From Microvirga sp. ACRRW (GTDB lineage: Bacteria; Pseudomonadota; Alphaproteobacteria; Rhizobiales; Beijerinckiaceae), in assembly GCF_022346925.1 (NCBI RefSeq), contig NZ_JAKRNJ010000006.1:124001-188000 (forward strand): a stretch of 64,000 nucleotides of DNA, written 5' to 3'. The notes under the pieces were generated by a model that was given only the letters and a program-made list of their open reading frames with translations, was not told the origin of the DNA and ran no database searches. A program made the position numbers and the translations under genes. Below are positions 51,001-58,292 of the stretch, piece by piece (the first letter of the stretch is position 1; each line of letters starts with the position of its first letter).

Positions 51001-51741
51001 GGTGGCCATAAAGTGTATCTGCGTACTGGCGAATACGATGACGGCCGACTGGGCGAAATCTTCATCGACATGCACAAGGAAGGCGCCGCCTTCCGTGCGA
51101 TGATGAACAACTTCGCCATCGCGATCTCGCTCGGCCTGCAATACGGCGTGCCGCTGGAAGAATACGTGGAGGCCTTCACCTTCACGCGCTTCGAGCCCGC
51201 AGGCTTCGTGCAGGGCAACGAGCGCATCAAGTCCGCGACGTCGATCCTCGACTACGTGTTCCGCGAGCTGGCCGTGTCCTATCTCAGCCGCAACGACCTC
51301 GCCCACGTGGACCCCTCGGAAGCTGGCCCCACCACCATCGGCTCGGGCGAAGCCCAGTCGAAGGCGCCGGAAGCAGCCCCCGCAACCGCCATCGTCTCCC
51401 GCGGCTTCACCCGCGGTAACGTGGACCGCCTCATGCTGATCCCCGGCGGCGGCGCCGGCAGCACTGGCGGCATCGCTCAGCGCCCGGCTACCGTTGGCGC
51501 GAACGCTCTCAAGAGCGAACTCGCATCGCCCGCCCCGCAGGAGCAGGTCGTCGGCGAAGCCGAGATGTCCAAGCTCGCCTTCGCCCCGGCAGCCGCCCCG
51601 TCCATCGCGGACAAGCGCGCCGAGGCCAAGATGAAAGGCTATGTCGGTGAATCCTGCCCCGAATGCGCGAATTTCACGCTGGTGCGGAACGGAACGTGTC
51701 TGAAGTGCGATACTTGCGGCAGCACGACGGGGTGCTCGTAA
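48037..51741 (+). CDS. nrdJ: Vitamin B12-dependent (class II) ribonucleoside-diphosphate reductase
   Basis: A 1234-residue cobalamin-dependent reductase making deoxyribonucleotides with or without oxygen. It has [25 protein letters not shown], the finger-loop region [21 protein letters not shown] with active-site Cys/Glu, and [21 protein letters not shown]-terminal extension ends in zinc-ribbon-like CPEC and [13 protein letters not shown] motifs, which probably hold the redox-active cysteines. The frame is open to 47839, but [15 protein letters not shown] at 48037 is the family start and has GAGG upstream. NrdR-like boxes precede it. I saw no class Ia genes in the window. Confidence 0.95.
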   Translation: MRIERRYTKSGQSPYSSLAFRLATSEIRNPDGSIVFKLENIEVPETWSQVASDVLAQKYFRKAGVPAHLKKVEENDVPSWLWRSVPDEAKLAKLPEDKRFGSEISSKQVFDRLAGCWTYWGWKGGYFSSEEDAQTFYDELRFMLANQMVAPNSPQWFNTGLHWAYGIDGPGQGHYYVDYKTGKLTKSKSSYEHPQPHACFIQGVEDDLVNEGGIMDLWVREARLFKYGSGTGSNFSNLRGEGEKLSGGGRSSGLMSFLKIGDRAAGAIKSGGTTRRAAKMVVVDVDHPDIESYIDWKVKEEQKVAALVAGSKLASKHLKAIMKACVNCEAPGDACFDPEKNPALKKEIKMARRVMIPDNYIKRVIQFAKQGYTDIDFPVYDTDWDSEAYLTVSGQNSNNSVSVTDDFLRAVENDGDWKLTARKDGKVIKTLKARDLWEQIGHAAWASADPGLHFNTTMNDWHTSPAGGRIRASNPCSEYMFLDDTACNLASANLLQFFDRAAHKFDADSFEHACRLWTVVLEISVMMAQFPSKEIAQLSYEYRTLGLGYANIGGLLMTMGLPYDSDAGRALGGALTAIMTGVSYATSAEMAGELGAFPNYKANAKSMLRVIRNHRRAAHGEATGYEGLSVNPVPLDHASCPDQDLVAHAKRAWDQALELGEKNGYRNAQSTVIAPTGTIGLVMDCDTTGIEPDFALVKFKKLAGGGYFKIINRAVPDALRALGYRESEIAEIEAYAVGHGSMKQAPAINPGSLGAKGFTQDKIDAVEKGLKSAFDIKFVFNRWTLGEDFLTGALKVPAEKLNDPSFDLLSFLGYSKADIEAANIHICGAMTLEGAPHLKVEHYAVFDCANPCGKIGKRYLSVESHIRMMAAAQPFISGAISKTINMPNDATVEDCKNAYMLSWQLALKANALYRDGSKLSQPLNSALISDEDEDAEDAAEAIAAMPAAAKAAHVSEKIVEKVVERIVAMREREKMPDRRKGYTQKAVVGGHKVYLRTGEYDDGRLGEIFIDMHKEGAAFRAMMNNFAIAISLGLQYGVPLEEYVEAFTFTRFEPAGFVQGNERIKSATSILDYVFRELAVSYLSRNDLAHVDPSEAGPTTIGSGEAQSKAPEAAPATAIVSRGFTRGNVDRLMLIPGGGAGSTGGIAQRPATVGANALKSELASPAPQEQVVGEAEMSKLAFAPAAAPSIADKRAEAKMKGYVGESCPECANFTLVRNGTCLKCDTCGSTTGCS

Positions 51742-51847
51742 AATAAGGACCCCGGAAGCCATTGTGGGCGCTCTTTAGGGTTGGCCAAATTGACCCAATG
51801 TGTGTCCGCAAAGTTAGCGGAAAGGTGCCGCACCCCAATTGATAAGC

Positions 51848-51873
51848 GAAAAGGCCGGATTTCCGGCCTTTTC
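51848..51873 (+). terminator. Terminator after nrdJ
   Basis: A perfect 11-bp stem AAAAGGCCGGA / TCCGGCCTTTT with a 2-nt TT at the tip, 107 bp after the nrdJ stop. It marks the left edge of the accessory region. Confidence 0.9.
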
Positions 51874-51891
51874 CAATTCAGCAAGTATGAA

Positions 51892-51942
51892 GTGTGAGAG
51901 TGAAACTTAAGTTCGGCTGGATTCACCCTTCGGCTCTCACAC
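51892..51942. repeat. Inverted repeat with direct-repeat copy 1
   Basis: GTGTGAGAG (51892-51900) and CTCTCACAC (51934-51942) are perfect inverted arms. The interior, from GAGAGTGAAAC to CTGGATTCACCCTTC, recurs in diverged form about 274 bp downstream. Confidence 0.65.
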
Positions 51943-52169
51943 GCGGCCCTCGAAGGTGGTGAAGATCAGACGCCAGCCGTTTCAGTCGTCTTCGAAATCG
52001 TCCGGGTCAGCCTGAATCCTCTTCATGTCAGATTTGGCGCCTGGAGCAGTCCAAGCCGCAATGCCTCAGATGTGCCAGAAGCGGCTAGTCAGGCGCGTGT
52101 TATGGCATGACGGCAATTGGGCCGACAGCAGTCGGTCCGACTCTAGCGAAAAGCGCTAAATAGCTGTCT

Positions 52170-52208
52170 GAGAGTGGAACCAAAGTTAGACTGGATTCAC
52201 CCTTCAGC
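52170..52208. repeat. Direct-repeat copy 2
   Basis: GAGAGTGGAACC...AAGTT...CTGGATTCACCCTTC matches copy 1 over about 38 bp, including a 15-nt identical core (52191-52205). The flanking inverted arms of copy 1 are not preserved here. Confidence 0.65.
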
Positions 52209-52229
52209 CTGACTCGATTGACACAACAG

Positions 52230-52262
52230 CCCGCCGCAGTTGCATGCGACGGGTTTTGTTTA
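52230..52262 (+). terminator. Possible terminator in the junction
   Basis: CCCGCCGCA / TGCGACGGG with one internal mismatch and a 6-nt loop, followed by TTTTGTTTA. No gene ends just upstream, so it may be the relic end of a lost gene. Confidence 0.45.
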
Positions 52263-52323
52263 TCGACTGACGGAACATAGAAAACGCAGAACAATCCTGA
52301 TGTATTCAGGCAACACCGACTGA

Positions 52324-52347
52324 TATCTGCTCAATTATCTGCTCAAT
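52324..52347. repeat. Perfect 12-bp tandem repeat
   Basis: TATCTGCTCAAT occurs twice head to tail, 66 bp upstream of the first island gene start. It could be a regulator-binding site or a slippage product. Confidence 0.6.
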
Positions 52348-52412
52348 CAACGAACAAACGCCTGGCTTGCCTTCTGCCGACAGACATCCTGAAAGTGCGG
52401 AGATGTTCGACC

Positions 52413-52802
52413 ATGTGCAAACCAGCAAAGCTAGAGCGTTACTGTTGGATGGGTGAAAGTGGTCCTCCTATTGCGCTAGAAGCATTACCTGAAGATTCCG
52501 GCTTTAACGGGTACCTTGGATTTACATCAGGTCCACAGGTTGCTGGCATTTGCCTGCTTGCTCGATCTCTCGCATCGCCCCACGTTCGCTCCGTACTATT
52601 GACTGACAAAGAGGGGGAAACTCACGTCGATCTGATGCTTGAAACAGGCCGGCTTCCTCTCGGTCGTCAACACCACCACTTCTTCAGCACCCTCCGATCA
52701 TCAAGTTTGGCACGAATTATCTCGCGTAATTCAAATGGTGTGGATGAAGAGTACATGGCCCCCATACTTATAGTTGACGACATCTTGGCACTTGATGCTT
52801 AG
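52413..52802 (+). CDS. Uncharacterised 129-residue protein
   Basis: I recognise no family. The protein has a patterned core (GYLGFTSGPQVAGICLLARSLASPHVRSVLLTDKEGETHVDLMLETG) that looks like a small alpha/beta fold, and two N-terminal cysteines. The frame opens at GTG 52395, but ATG 52413 with GGAG about 10 bp upstream is better. Base composition is A+T-richer than the core genome. It is followed 30 bp later by the next gene on the same strand, suggesting a pair. Confidence 0.55.
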   Translation: MCKPAKLERYCWMGESGPPIALEALPEDSGFNGYLGFTSGPQVAGICLLARSLASPHVRSVLLTDKEGETHVDLMLETGRLPLGRQHHHFFSTLRSSSLARIISRNSNGVDEEYMAPILIVDDILALDA

Positions 52803-52832
52803 GCGTGCATAAATCCCGCCTCGGAGGTATCT

Positions 52833-53765
52833 ATGGCGAAGGGTTTACGCATGTATCGCGCAAGAAGCGCGACGGGGGATGTCCTAAGAATCTCAGAGCT
52901 TCAAAAGGGACAGCCCGTTTGGTGCAACTGCTGTGGCACGCCCGTAATCTTTACCAACGGATATCGGCGAGGTGACGGTATTGAGGTCTCTCCCTATCTC
53001 CGCCTCAGCCCCCTCCACGATCATACCGAGGTATGCAAGTACAGCGTCACATCTCAGTTACAAACATTAGCAGCACTAGGACAAAGCTTAGAAGAACACC
53101 GACGTCCAATATTGGCCTTGGACGAGTCGAAATACGTATTTCGACTCAATATTCTAAAAGATGAGCTCGACGCACTACCGCGCCTCGAAGGAAAGCCATC
53201 CCCCGAAGTCGTGCGTCAGAGACATGTTCAAGTTTGGTCGGGACGTACGCTGGAACCATATTGCCGTTCAGCAGTAGGACTCGCGAAAATTGCAGCGCTG
53301 CTCGAGGAGAAGGCTGAGCTAAGTGCTCTAGTTTCGATTCGGCACCGTGGCCGGACGATCAAATGGGCAGATTTCTTTTTTGGGGAAGACAGCAGCCCAA
53401 GACTTTTAAAGCTACTCAGAAGTGAAGACTACCAGAATGCAAAATATCCTGTCGCCGTTCTAGTTAGACCCACAAAACTCTGCCCTTCAACGAACGGGCG
53501 GGCAGAACATATCCAGTGTGGTCGGGAAATCGTTGAGGATGAGCCGAGAACCCTTATGATCCCGCGCCTGTATGGCCTTCCTAAGATCCTAAAAAGCGTC
53601 AGGGCCAATGAGGACTATATTATCTTTGGCGATTGGTATGCATCAAAGCCCAAGGATGATGTCGGCTCTAATGCCGACCCCACCCCTCATAATGCGGTCA
53701 GCTTCGAAAACATCTCCGTAAACCTCCACCAATCTGCGCAACTCTGCGCACTGGAGGACGAATAG
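52833..53765 (+). CDS. Uncharacterised protein with CoiA-like N-terminal zinc motif
   Basis: A 310-residue protein. Residues about 28-75 have CNCCGTPV, then LSPLHDHTEVCKY, a spacing of Cys and His recalling the N-terminal metal-binding segment of CoiA-like and related nuclease proteins (C-x2-C then H-rich HxxxC). The rest has no motif I know; a central helical region (LGQSLEEHRRPILALDESKYVF) is followed by strands. I see no clear nuclease triad, so the comparison stops at the N-terminus. Start has GGAGG about 9 bp upstream. It lies 203 bp before the CBASS operon. Confidence 0.6.
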   Translation: MAKGLRMYRARSATGDVLRISELQKGQPVWCNCCGTPVIFTNGYRRGDGIEVSPYLRLSPLHDHTEVCKYSVTSQLQTLAALGQSLEEHRRPILALDESKYVFRLNILKDELDALPRLEGKPSPEVVRQRHVQVWSGRTLEPYCRSAVGLAKIAALLEEKAELSALVSIRHRGRTIKWADFFFGEDSSPRLLKLLRSEDYQNAKYPVAVLVRPTKLCPSTNGRAEHIQCGREIVEDEPRTLMIPRLYGLPKILKSVRANEDYIIFGDWYASKPKDDVGSNADPTPHNAVSFENISVNLHQSAQLCALEDE

Positions 53766-53968
53766 CCGAAAAAATCGTTAGATGTCTTCGCCGCTCGTTA
53801 TCACGCCAATGCTTTCTAAGCGCGCGATGGGCGTTTCGAAGTTCTTGGGAGCGCCCAGATTTTAGCTGGTTGAGAACAACCAATCTCCCCGCAAAACGAA
53901 ACTGAACTCCGCGAATGCGCGAAGATCGAACGACATCGGAATTTACACTTCAAAAGCGAGAAACTTGC

Positions 53969-54913
53969 ATGCCTTTAAATGACACCCAGATACGTTACTA
54001 TGATAGTAACGTCTTACGTTTGCCCGCTGAGAAGCGGAAGGAATATCATGCTCAGGTCGATAGGCTGATCGAAGAGCTCAGTAAAAATGTTCGCTCAAAA
54101 ACCGAGATCAATATAACTAAGGTCGTGAAGGCTGGCTCCTTCGCAAAGTTCACGATTCTCAGAAAGACAAGCACCGATCCGGTGGATGTTGATGTCGTAT
54201 TTTATATCTGTGGCAAAAGCGCTGATACCGAGACAATCGAGAGCCTTAGTGAGACGCTTCACGAACTCCTCATCAAAATATACCCGACAAAGTCCGTAGC
54301 CGACTTCGAGATACAGCGTAAGGCAGCAACTGTCACTTTCGTTGGCTCAGGCCTGAGCGTCGATCTCGTTCCTGTTATCGAGGATGCGAATAACCCGGAT
54401 TATGGGTGGCAATATGACATTCAAGATGGCTCGAAGATGCAGACCTGCGCTCCGTGCCAGATTAAGTTTGTTCGTGATCGGAAAAATAAAGATGGCGACT
54501 TCCGGACATTAGTTCGTATGGCCAAGCGTTGGAGAAACCATGCTGAACTCAAACCGCTCAAGTCATTCGCCATCGAACTGGTCATGGCCTACATCCTTGA
54601 TAGGGACGGCAATAGCGGTTCCATTGAGGAACGGTTCCGGAAATTTCTCCTTTACATCGCGCAGACGGGACTGAAAGAGCCGATCTCATTCCCGGAGAAT
54701 AGGCTCCCACTGGGATACTTCACGGATCCGGTCGTCATCATCGACCCCGTTTGCAGCGCCAACAACGTGGCCAGTCGGATTACAGAATCTGAGCGAGCCG
54801 AGATTGTTGAGGCCGCTCAGCTGGCTTGGGAAACAGCGAATTTTGCGTCCGCCGAAGGTGACATCGCGGTCTGGAAGGAAATCTTCGGACCTCGTTTCCG
54901 GATCGAGGAGTGA
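53969..54913 (+). CDS. CBASS cyclic oligonucleotide synthase (CD-NTase)
   Basis: A 314-residue nucleotidyltransferase of the cGAS/DncV-like superfamily. The GS motif is at residues 56-57 (KAGSFAKFTI), the metal-binding DxD at Asp73/Asp75 (PVDVDVVF) and the third acidic residue at Asp132 (SVDLVPVI). A C-terminal helical OAS1-like region follows. It should make a cyclic di- or trinucleotide on phage sensing. HORMA and TRIP13 partners directly downstream indicate type III CBASS; CdnC/CdnD-like enzymes of that type make cyclic trinucleotides, but the product here is unknown. The frame opens at 53915; ATG 53969 gives the expected N-terminus. Confidence 0.92.
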   Translation: MPLNDTQIRYYDSNVLRLPAEKRKEYHAQVDRLIEELSKNVRSKTEINITKVVKAGSFAKFTILRKTSTDPVDVDVVFYICGKSADTETIESLSETLHELLIKIYPTKSVADFEIQRKAATVTFVGSGLSVDLVPVIEDANNPDYGWQYDIQDGSKMQTCAPCQIKFVRDRKNKDGDFRTLVRMAKRWRNHAELKPLKSFAIELVMAYILDRDGNSGSIEERFRKFLLYIAQTGLKEPISFPENRLPLGYFTDPVVIIDPVCSANNVASRITESERAEIVEAAQLAWETANFASAEGDIAVWKEIFGPRFRIEE

Positions 54914-54917
54914 GGCC

Positions 54918-55412
54918 ATGAGTTCCACCAACACTGTAACCGAAACCTATTCGACAGTCGACGTCGAGAACGTGATCAGGCGAGTCACTGCCGATCTCGT
55001 GATGATTGCAAGCAGCACCGGAGGATGGACCGAGACAAAGGCGCGCGAGTATGCACATGACGTCGAACTCCTCGCCAAGAAGGGCTATCTCAAATGGGTT
55101 GACGTGACCCTGCTGAGCAACGGCTCTGAGATCAAAGCCACCCGCTTTGAAGTGAATACTGCGGCGGGAGACCTCATCATGAGCCGCCCAGGCGGGGTTC
55201 TCTGGCCGAAGGTCAACAATCCAGAACTGCGCATCGTGATCAGCTATACGGCCGCTTATACCGACGAGGCCCGCGCCAGCCTGCGTGATCAGCTTAAAAT
55301 CGGGTGGACGCCGAGCAGCGCCGACACGAGCCACTCTCAATTGACGGTGAGCCATGGGCGCGACTACGCCAGCAACGGGTTCGGCGTCCAACGCAAGGAT
55401 TACAGCCGATGA
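54918..55412 (+). CDS. Bacterial HORMA-domain protein of CBASS (Cap7-like)
   Basis: A 164-residue protein of HORMA type: helices TVDVENVIRRVTADLVMIASSTGGWTETKAREYAHDV, then strands KWVDVTLLSNG, KATRFEVNT and LRIVISYTA, and a C-terminal safety-belt-like region from about 125. In type III CBASS, the HORMA protein binds a closure peptide and switches on the CD-NTase. The call rests on fold pattern plus its place between a CD-NTase and a TRIP13-like ATPase. ATG 54918 has GAGG upstream, 4 bp after the CD-NTase stop; the stop overlaps the next start (ATGA). Confidence 0.85.
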   Translation: MSSTNTVTETYSTVDVENVIRRVTADLVMIASSTGGWTETKAREYAHDVELLAKKGYLKWVDVTLLSNGSEIKATRFEVNTAAGDLIMSRPGGVLWPKVNNPELRIVISYTAAYTDEARASLRDQLKIGWTPSSADTSHSQLTVSHGRDYASNGFGVQRKDYSR

Positions 55413-56305
55413 GCCAGCCCTCGATCTTCGACAGCGAAACCCCGCTCCCTGATGAAAAGCTCTTCTCTCGGGAGCAGACCCTTCTGGGGTTCGAAGCCCG
55501 CTACAATCGCATCCGTGACCAACTCCGCCTGCTACTCAGCCTGGGTGAGCTGGCGGCCTGGAGCAAGAAACATCATGGCGAGAGGCTCGCGATCTGCAAT
55601 CTTGTGGCGGAGCAGTATCCCCTTGTCGTGTTTCATGGAGACGTCGGCACCGGTAAAACTGCCACGGCCGAATGCGTCGCTAACCGTTTGGTTGCCGAGG
55701 GTAAGTCCGAGGACTCAATCCTATTCAAGCTCAGCAACCGGGTCCGCGGCAGCGGCAAGGTGGGTGAGATGGGGACGCTTATAGCCGAAGCGTTCCATAA
55801 GGTGACGCAATCGGCGGGGAAATCCCGCCGGGCAATTCTCATCATCGATGAAGGCGACTCCTTGGCGAGCGGACGCTCCCAAGAGCATAGCCATCATGAG
55901 GATAAGGTAGCAGTCAACACGCTTATACAGTGCATAGACGATCTTCGTCGATTTGGTGGAAGGGTGGTCGTTTTCCTATGCACTAATCGGCTTTCCGTCC
56001 TTGATGCCGCAATCCAACGCAGAGCGGCTATTGTCGAAGAATTCCAGCGCCCAAACAGTGACGAGCGGCACCAATTATTTAATATGGATCTCAAGGACCT
56101 CGGGCTTTGGGATAGCCAAACCAGGGATCTTGTCGAGATCACCGGGCCCAACTGTGGAAGTCCTGGCTGGACCTATTCCGACATACGAACGCGCCTTTAT
56201 CCTGCGGCTCTTGCGATGGCCTTCCCCAACGAGCCATTACGCTTTGAGCACCTAAAAAAGGCAGCGGCGTCGTTGCGACCTTCTCCTGTCATGGAGGACA
56301 AGTAG
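55409..56305 (+). CDS. TRIP13/Pch2-like AAA+ ATPase of CBASS (Cap6-like)
   Basis: A 298-residue AAA+ protein. Walker A is GDVGTGKTA (residues 77-85), Walker B is AILIIDEGD with Asp147-Glu148, and sensor 1 falls in FLCTNRLSVLD. Pore-loop and arginine-finger regions follow (AAIQRRAAIVEEF). In type III CBASS, this ATPase unfolds the HORMA N-terminus to reset signalling and prevent self-activation. The start overlaps the HORMA stop by 4 bp, and the stop TAG overlaps the GTG start of the effector by one base. Confidence 0.9.
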   Translation: MSQPSIFDSETPLPDEKLFSREQTLLGFEARYNRIRDQLRLLLSLGELAAWSKKHHGERLAICNLVAEQYPLVVFHGDVGTGKTATAECVANRLVAEGKSEDSILFKLSNRVRGSGKVGEMGTLIAEAFHKVTQSAGKSRRAILIIDEGDSLASGRSQEHSHHEDKVAVNTLIQCIDDLRRFGGRVVVFLCTNRLSVLDAAIQRRAAIVEEFQRPNSDERHQLFNMDLKDLGLWDSQTRDLVEITGPNCGSPGWTYSDIRTRLYPAALAMAFPNEPLRFEHLKKAAASLRPSPVMEDK

Positions 56306-57471
56306 TGTCCAAGTCCCCCCTTTTAGGTAGACGGATCCATATTGCCGGCAGCATCGCTAGCGATCTCGCTAATGCCCCCTCTGAGGATGTGGCTCAAGCC
56401 CGGGAGTTAGTAGCCCAGCTGGTGAAGGAGCTTATCAAAAAAGGCGCCACATTCGTTGTACCCGTCGATACAGAGAAAACTAGGGATGCTGACGGACACC
56501 CTATCTGCTTCGACTGGCTAATATGGGAAACAATCCATAAGAACTTGACGAAGCGTCCCGCAACCGCTTCCAGCCCTCTCGTCGTTGCGGTTCAACACCA
56601 CAAAAGCGAAGAGCAAATCCCCTCTCAATTCACAGAGCTGTGGGATAGTCTCCGGGGCTCGGATTTAGTGAAAATCGAGAATGCCGCTCACTGGAACATG
56701 GCCAGCAAGCGAATGGAGGCTCAAGCCCAGTGGGGCGATATCCTCATTGCTCTCGGCGGCAGTGAAGGTGTTCTATTCTTAGGAAATCTCTATCACGATG
56801 CAGGCAAGCCAGTTATTCCCCTGCCTCTTAAGCTCTGTCCTGAGGGAACAGGTGCGCGTCGGCTGTTCAATTTTGGATTGACTAGCAGCAACACTGAGCG
56901 GCTCTTCCAGACAGAGGGGACCACAGACCCTCATAGTTGGATCAATCGAATCAACTTTCCGTCTCGCAAAATGACAGGGGAACGGGTCGCCGACCTGATT
57001 GATCTCCTTGAAGCATTAGCGCGACCGAGGGCATTCGTCGTCCGGCTCCTTAATCCAGACTTTTCGGAGTTCCAGGAGGTCCAGAACTTCTTCGACACCG
57101 TTGTCGAGCCGATTGTCGAGGGAGAGCTGGGATATAAAATGGTCATTGTAGATGGGAAGCAGCGCTACAAGGCTGCCCGAATTGACGAAGACATTTTCAC
57201 GAAGTTGCATAAGAGTAGCGTTGTCCTCGCCGACATTACTGCGTCACGGGCAAACTGCTTTCTCGAATTTGGATATGCGCTTGGCCGAGGCCTACCAACG
57301 ATGTTGATGGCTAAAGAGGGAACAAGTCATCCATTCGACATTACAAACTTTTCAGCCCTGCACTGGAAAACAACAGGCTCCGTGGAGGAGCGCCGCCGCG
57401 CCTTCCGCGAGCATTGGGATGCCATTCAGAGCCGCCCACACATTGTCCCAACGGAGCCACTGATCCCATGA
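56305..57471 (+). CDS. Predicted CBASS effector: SLOG-like domain fused to NDT/TIR-like domain
   Basis: A 388-residue two-domain protein. Residues about 8-195 look like a SLOG (LOG/DprA-related) Rossmann domain: RRIHIAGSIASD at the start and WGDILIALGGSEGVLFLGNLY at 143-163, with the usual glycine loop. Residues about 240-365 resemble nucleoside 2-deoxyribosyltransferase/TIR-like domains: PRAFVVRLLNP, then VVLADITASRANCFLEFGYALG, with Asp310 and Glu321 as candidate catalytic residues. SLOG domains sense nucleotide signals in Thoeris and CBASS, so I infer ligand-triggered NAD+ or nucleotide destruction. GTG start with GGAGG 6 bp upstream; the stop overlaps the exonuclease start. Confidence 0.72.
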   Translation: MSKSPLLGRRIHIAGSIASDLANAPSEDVAQARELVAQLVKELIKKGATFVVPVDTEKTRDADGHPICFDWLIWETIHKNLTKRPATASSPLVVAVQHHKSEEQIPSQFTELWDSLRGSDLVKIENAAHWNMASKRMEAQAQWGDILIALGGSEGVLFLGNLYHDAGKPVIPLPLKLCPEGTGARRLFNFGLTSSNTERLFQTEGTTDPHSWINRINFPSRKMTGERVADLIDLLEALARPRAFVVRLLNPDFSEFQEVQNFFDTVVEPIVEGELGYKMVIVDGKQRYKAARIDEDIFTKLHKSSVVLADITASRANCFLEFGYALGRGLPTMLMAKEGTSHPFDITNFSALHWKTTGSVEERRRAFREHWDAIQSRPHIVPTEPLIP

Positions 57472-58019
57472 GTGGTCGAAGAGAGGTCTTCATATCAGTA
57501 GACGTGGAAACATCTGGGCCAATCCCAGGTGAATACAGCCTCTTAACGATTGGAGCCTGTTTGGTCGAGGACGATCAACAGGCCTTCGCTTGTCGGCTCA
57601 AGCCAATCAATAGGAACTTCGTTCCAGAGGCTATGGAAACAACAGGACTCTCACTAAGCGAGTTGGAATGCGATGGATTACCGCCAGAAGATGCTATGAA
57701 CCGTTTTCGCGTTTGGATTCAGGATGTATCCGGCTCTGACTCCATTTCGGTATTCGTGGGGCTCAATGCGCCATTCGACTGGTCATTCATTAATTACTAT
57801 TTCCACAAGCACCTGGGGGAGAATCCGTTTGGCTTCACCGCACTCGACCTCAAAGCCCTATATATGGGTGCTACTGGATGTGGCTGGTACGATACAAGAT
57901 CAAGTCAGATGGATCGTACGCTCAAGCCGCGTCAATCAGCAAATCATGATGCTCTTCAAGACGCGAGATACCAAGCGGAGCTGTTTCGCCTGATCAGGGC
58001 TGGGCGCCCAGCCATCTGA
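57468..58019 (+). CDS. DEDDh 3'-5' exonuclease-like protein
   Basis: A 183-residue DnaQ-fold protein. Motif I is SVDVETSG (Asp12, Glu14), motif II includes NAPFDWSF (Asp104) and motif III is NHDALQDARYQ (His160, Asp165), so all five DEDDh residues are in place. Its ATG overlaps the effector stop as ATGA, so it belongs to the operon. Substrate could be nucleic acid or small signal oligonucleotides; degradation of the cyclic messenger is conceivable but untested. Length suits a stand-alone exonuclease such as RNase T or oligoribonuclease relatives. Confidence 0.85.
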   Translation: MSGRREVFISVDVETSGPIPGEYSLLTIGACLVEDDQQAFACRLKPINRNFVPEAMETTGLSLSELECDGLPPEDAMNRFRVWIQDVSGSDSISVFVGLNAPFDWSFINYYFHKHLGENPFGFTALDLKALYMGATGCGWYDTRSSQMDRTLKPRQSANHDALQDARYQAELFRLIRAGRPAI

Positions 58020-58071
58020 ATCGCTACCGCTTGGCGGGTAGGACGTCCGATTCGTTGAAACCCCATTTGAA

Positions 58072-58254
58072 ATGGATACCGAAAAGTCCTTGTGTAAAGC
58101 GGTTGATTACCTGCTTTGGAGGCTGGCTCCAGGGCTTCTGGCTTACGTCTGTAACTTACAACGCACGGCTCACCTATTGGCGAGCATCCGACGCTACCTA
58201 GACCTCTTTCGAAGGCACTGGATAAGACCCTACAGTAGATTATTTAATTCTTGA
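58072..58254 (+). CDS. Possible 60-residue small protein
   Basis: An open frame from ATG 58072 in the 273-bp gap between the exonuclease and the caspase-like gene. The product is rich in Leu, Arg and Trp, with a hydrophobic stretch (YLLWRLAPGLLAYVC) and a basic amphipathic tail. No Shine-Dalgarno is obvious (TTTGAA only). It could be a small membrane-active protein or simply chance. Confidence 0.25.
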   Translation: MDTEKSLCKAVDYLLWRLAPGLLAYVCNLQRTAHLLASIRRYLDLFRRHWIRPYSRLFNS

Positions 58255-58292
58255 CCTATTTGAACACTCTGCCCCTTCTTTCCATACAGGCA

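Larger units (their letters stand above)
51874..52412. other. Non-coding junction between core genome and defence island
   Basis: No gene is supported. The stretch holds two diverged copies of a 38-bp sequence (51897 and 52170), an inverted repeat, a possible terminator at 52230-52262 and a 12-bp tandem repeat just upstream of the first island gene. Its mixed composition suggests the remains of past integration events. Confidence 0.55.

Noticed and set aside
51897..52208. Insertion sequence between the two 38-bp repeats
   Set aside because: Only about 235 bp lie between them, with no transposase frame and no flanking target duplication that I could see.
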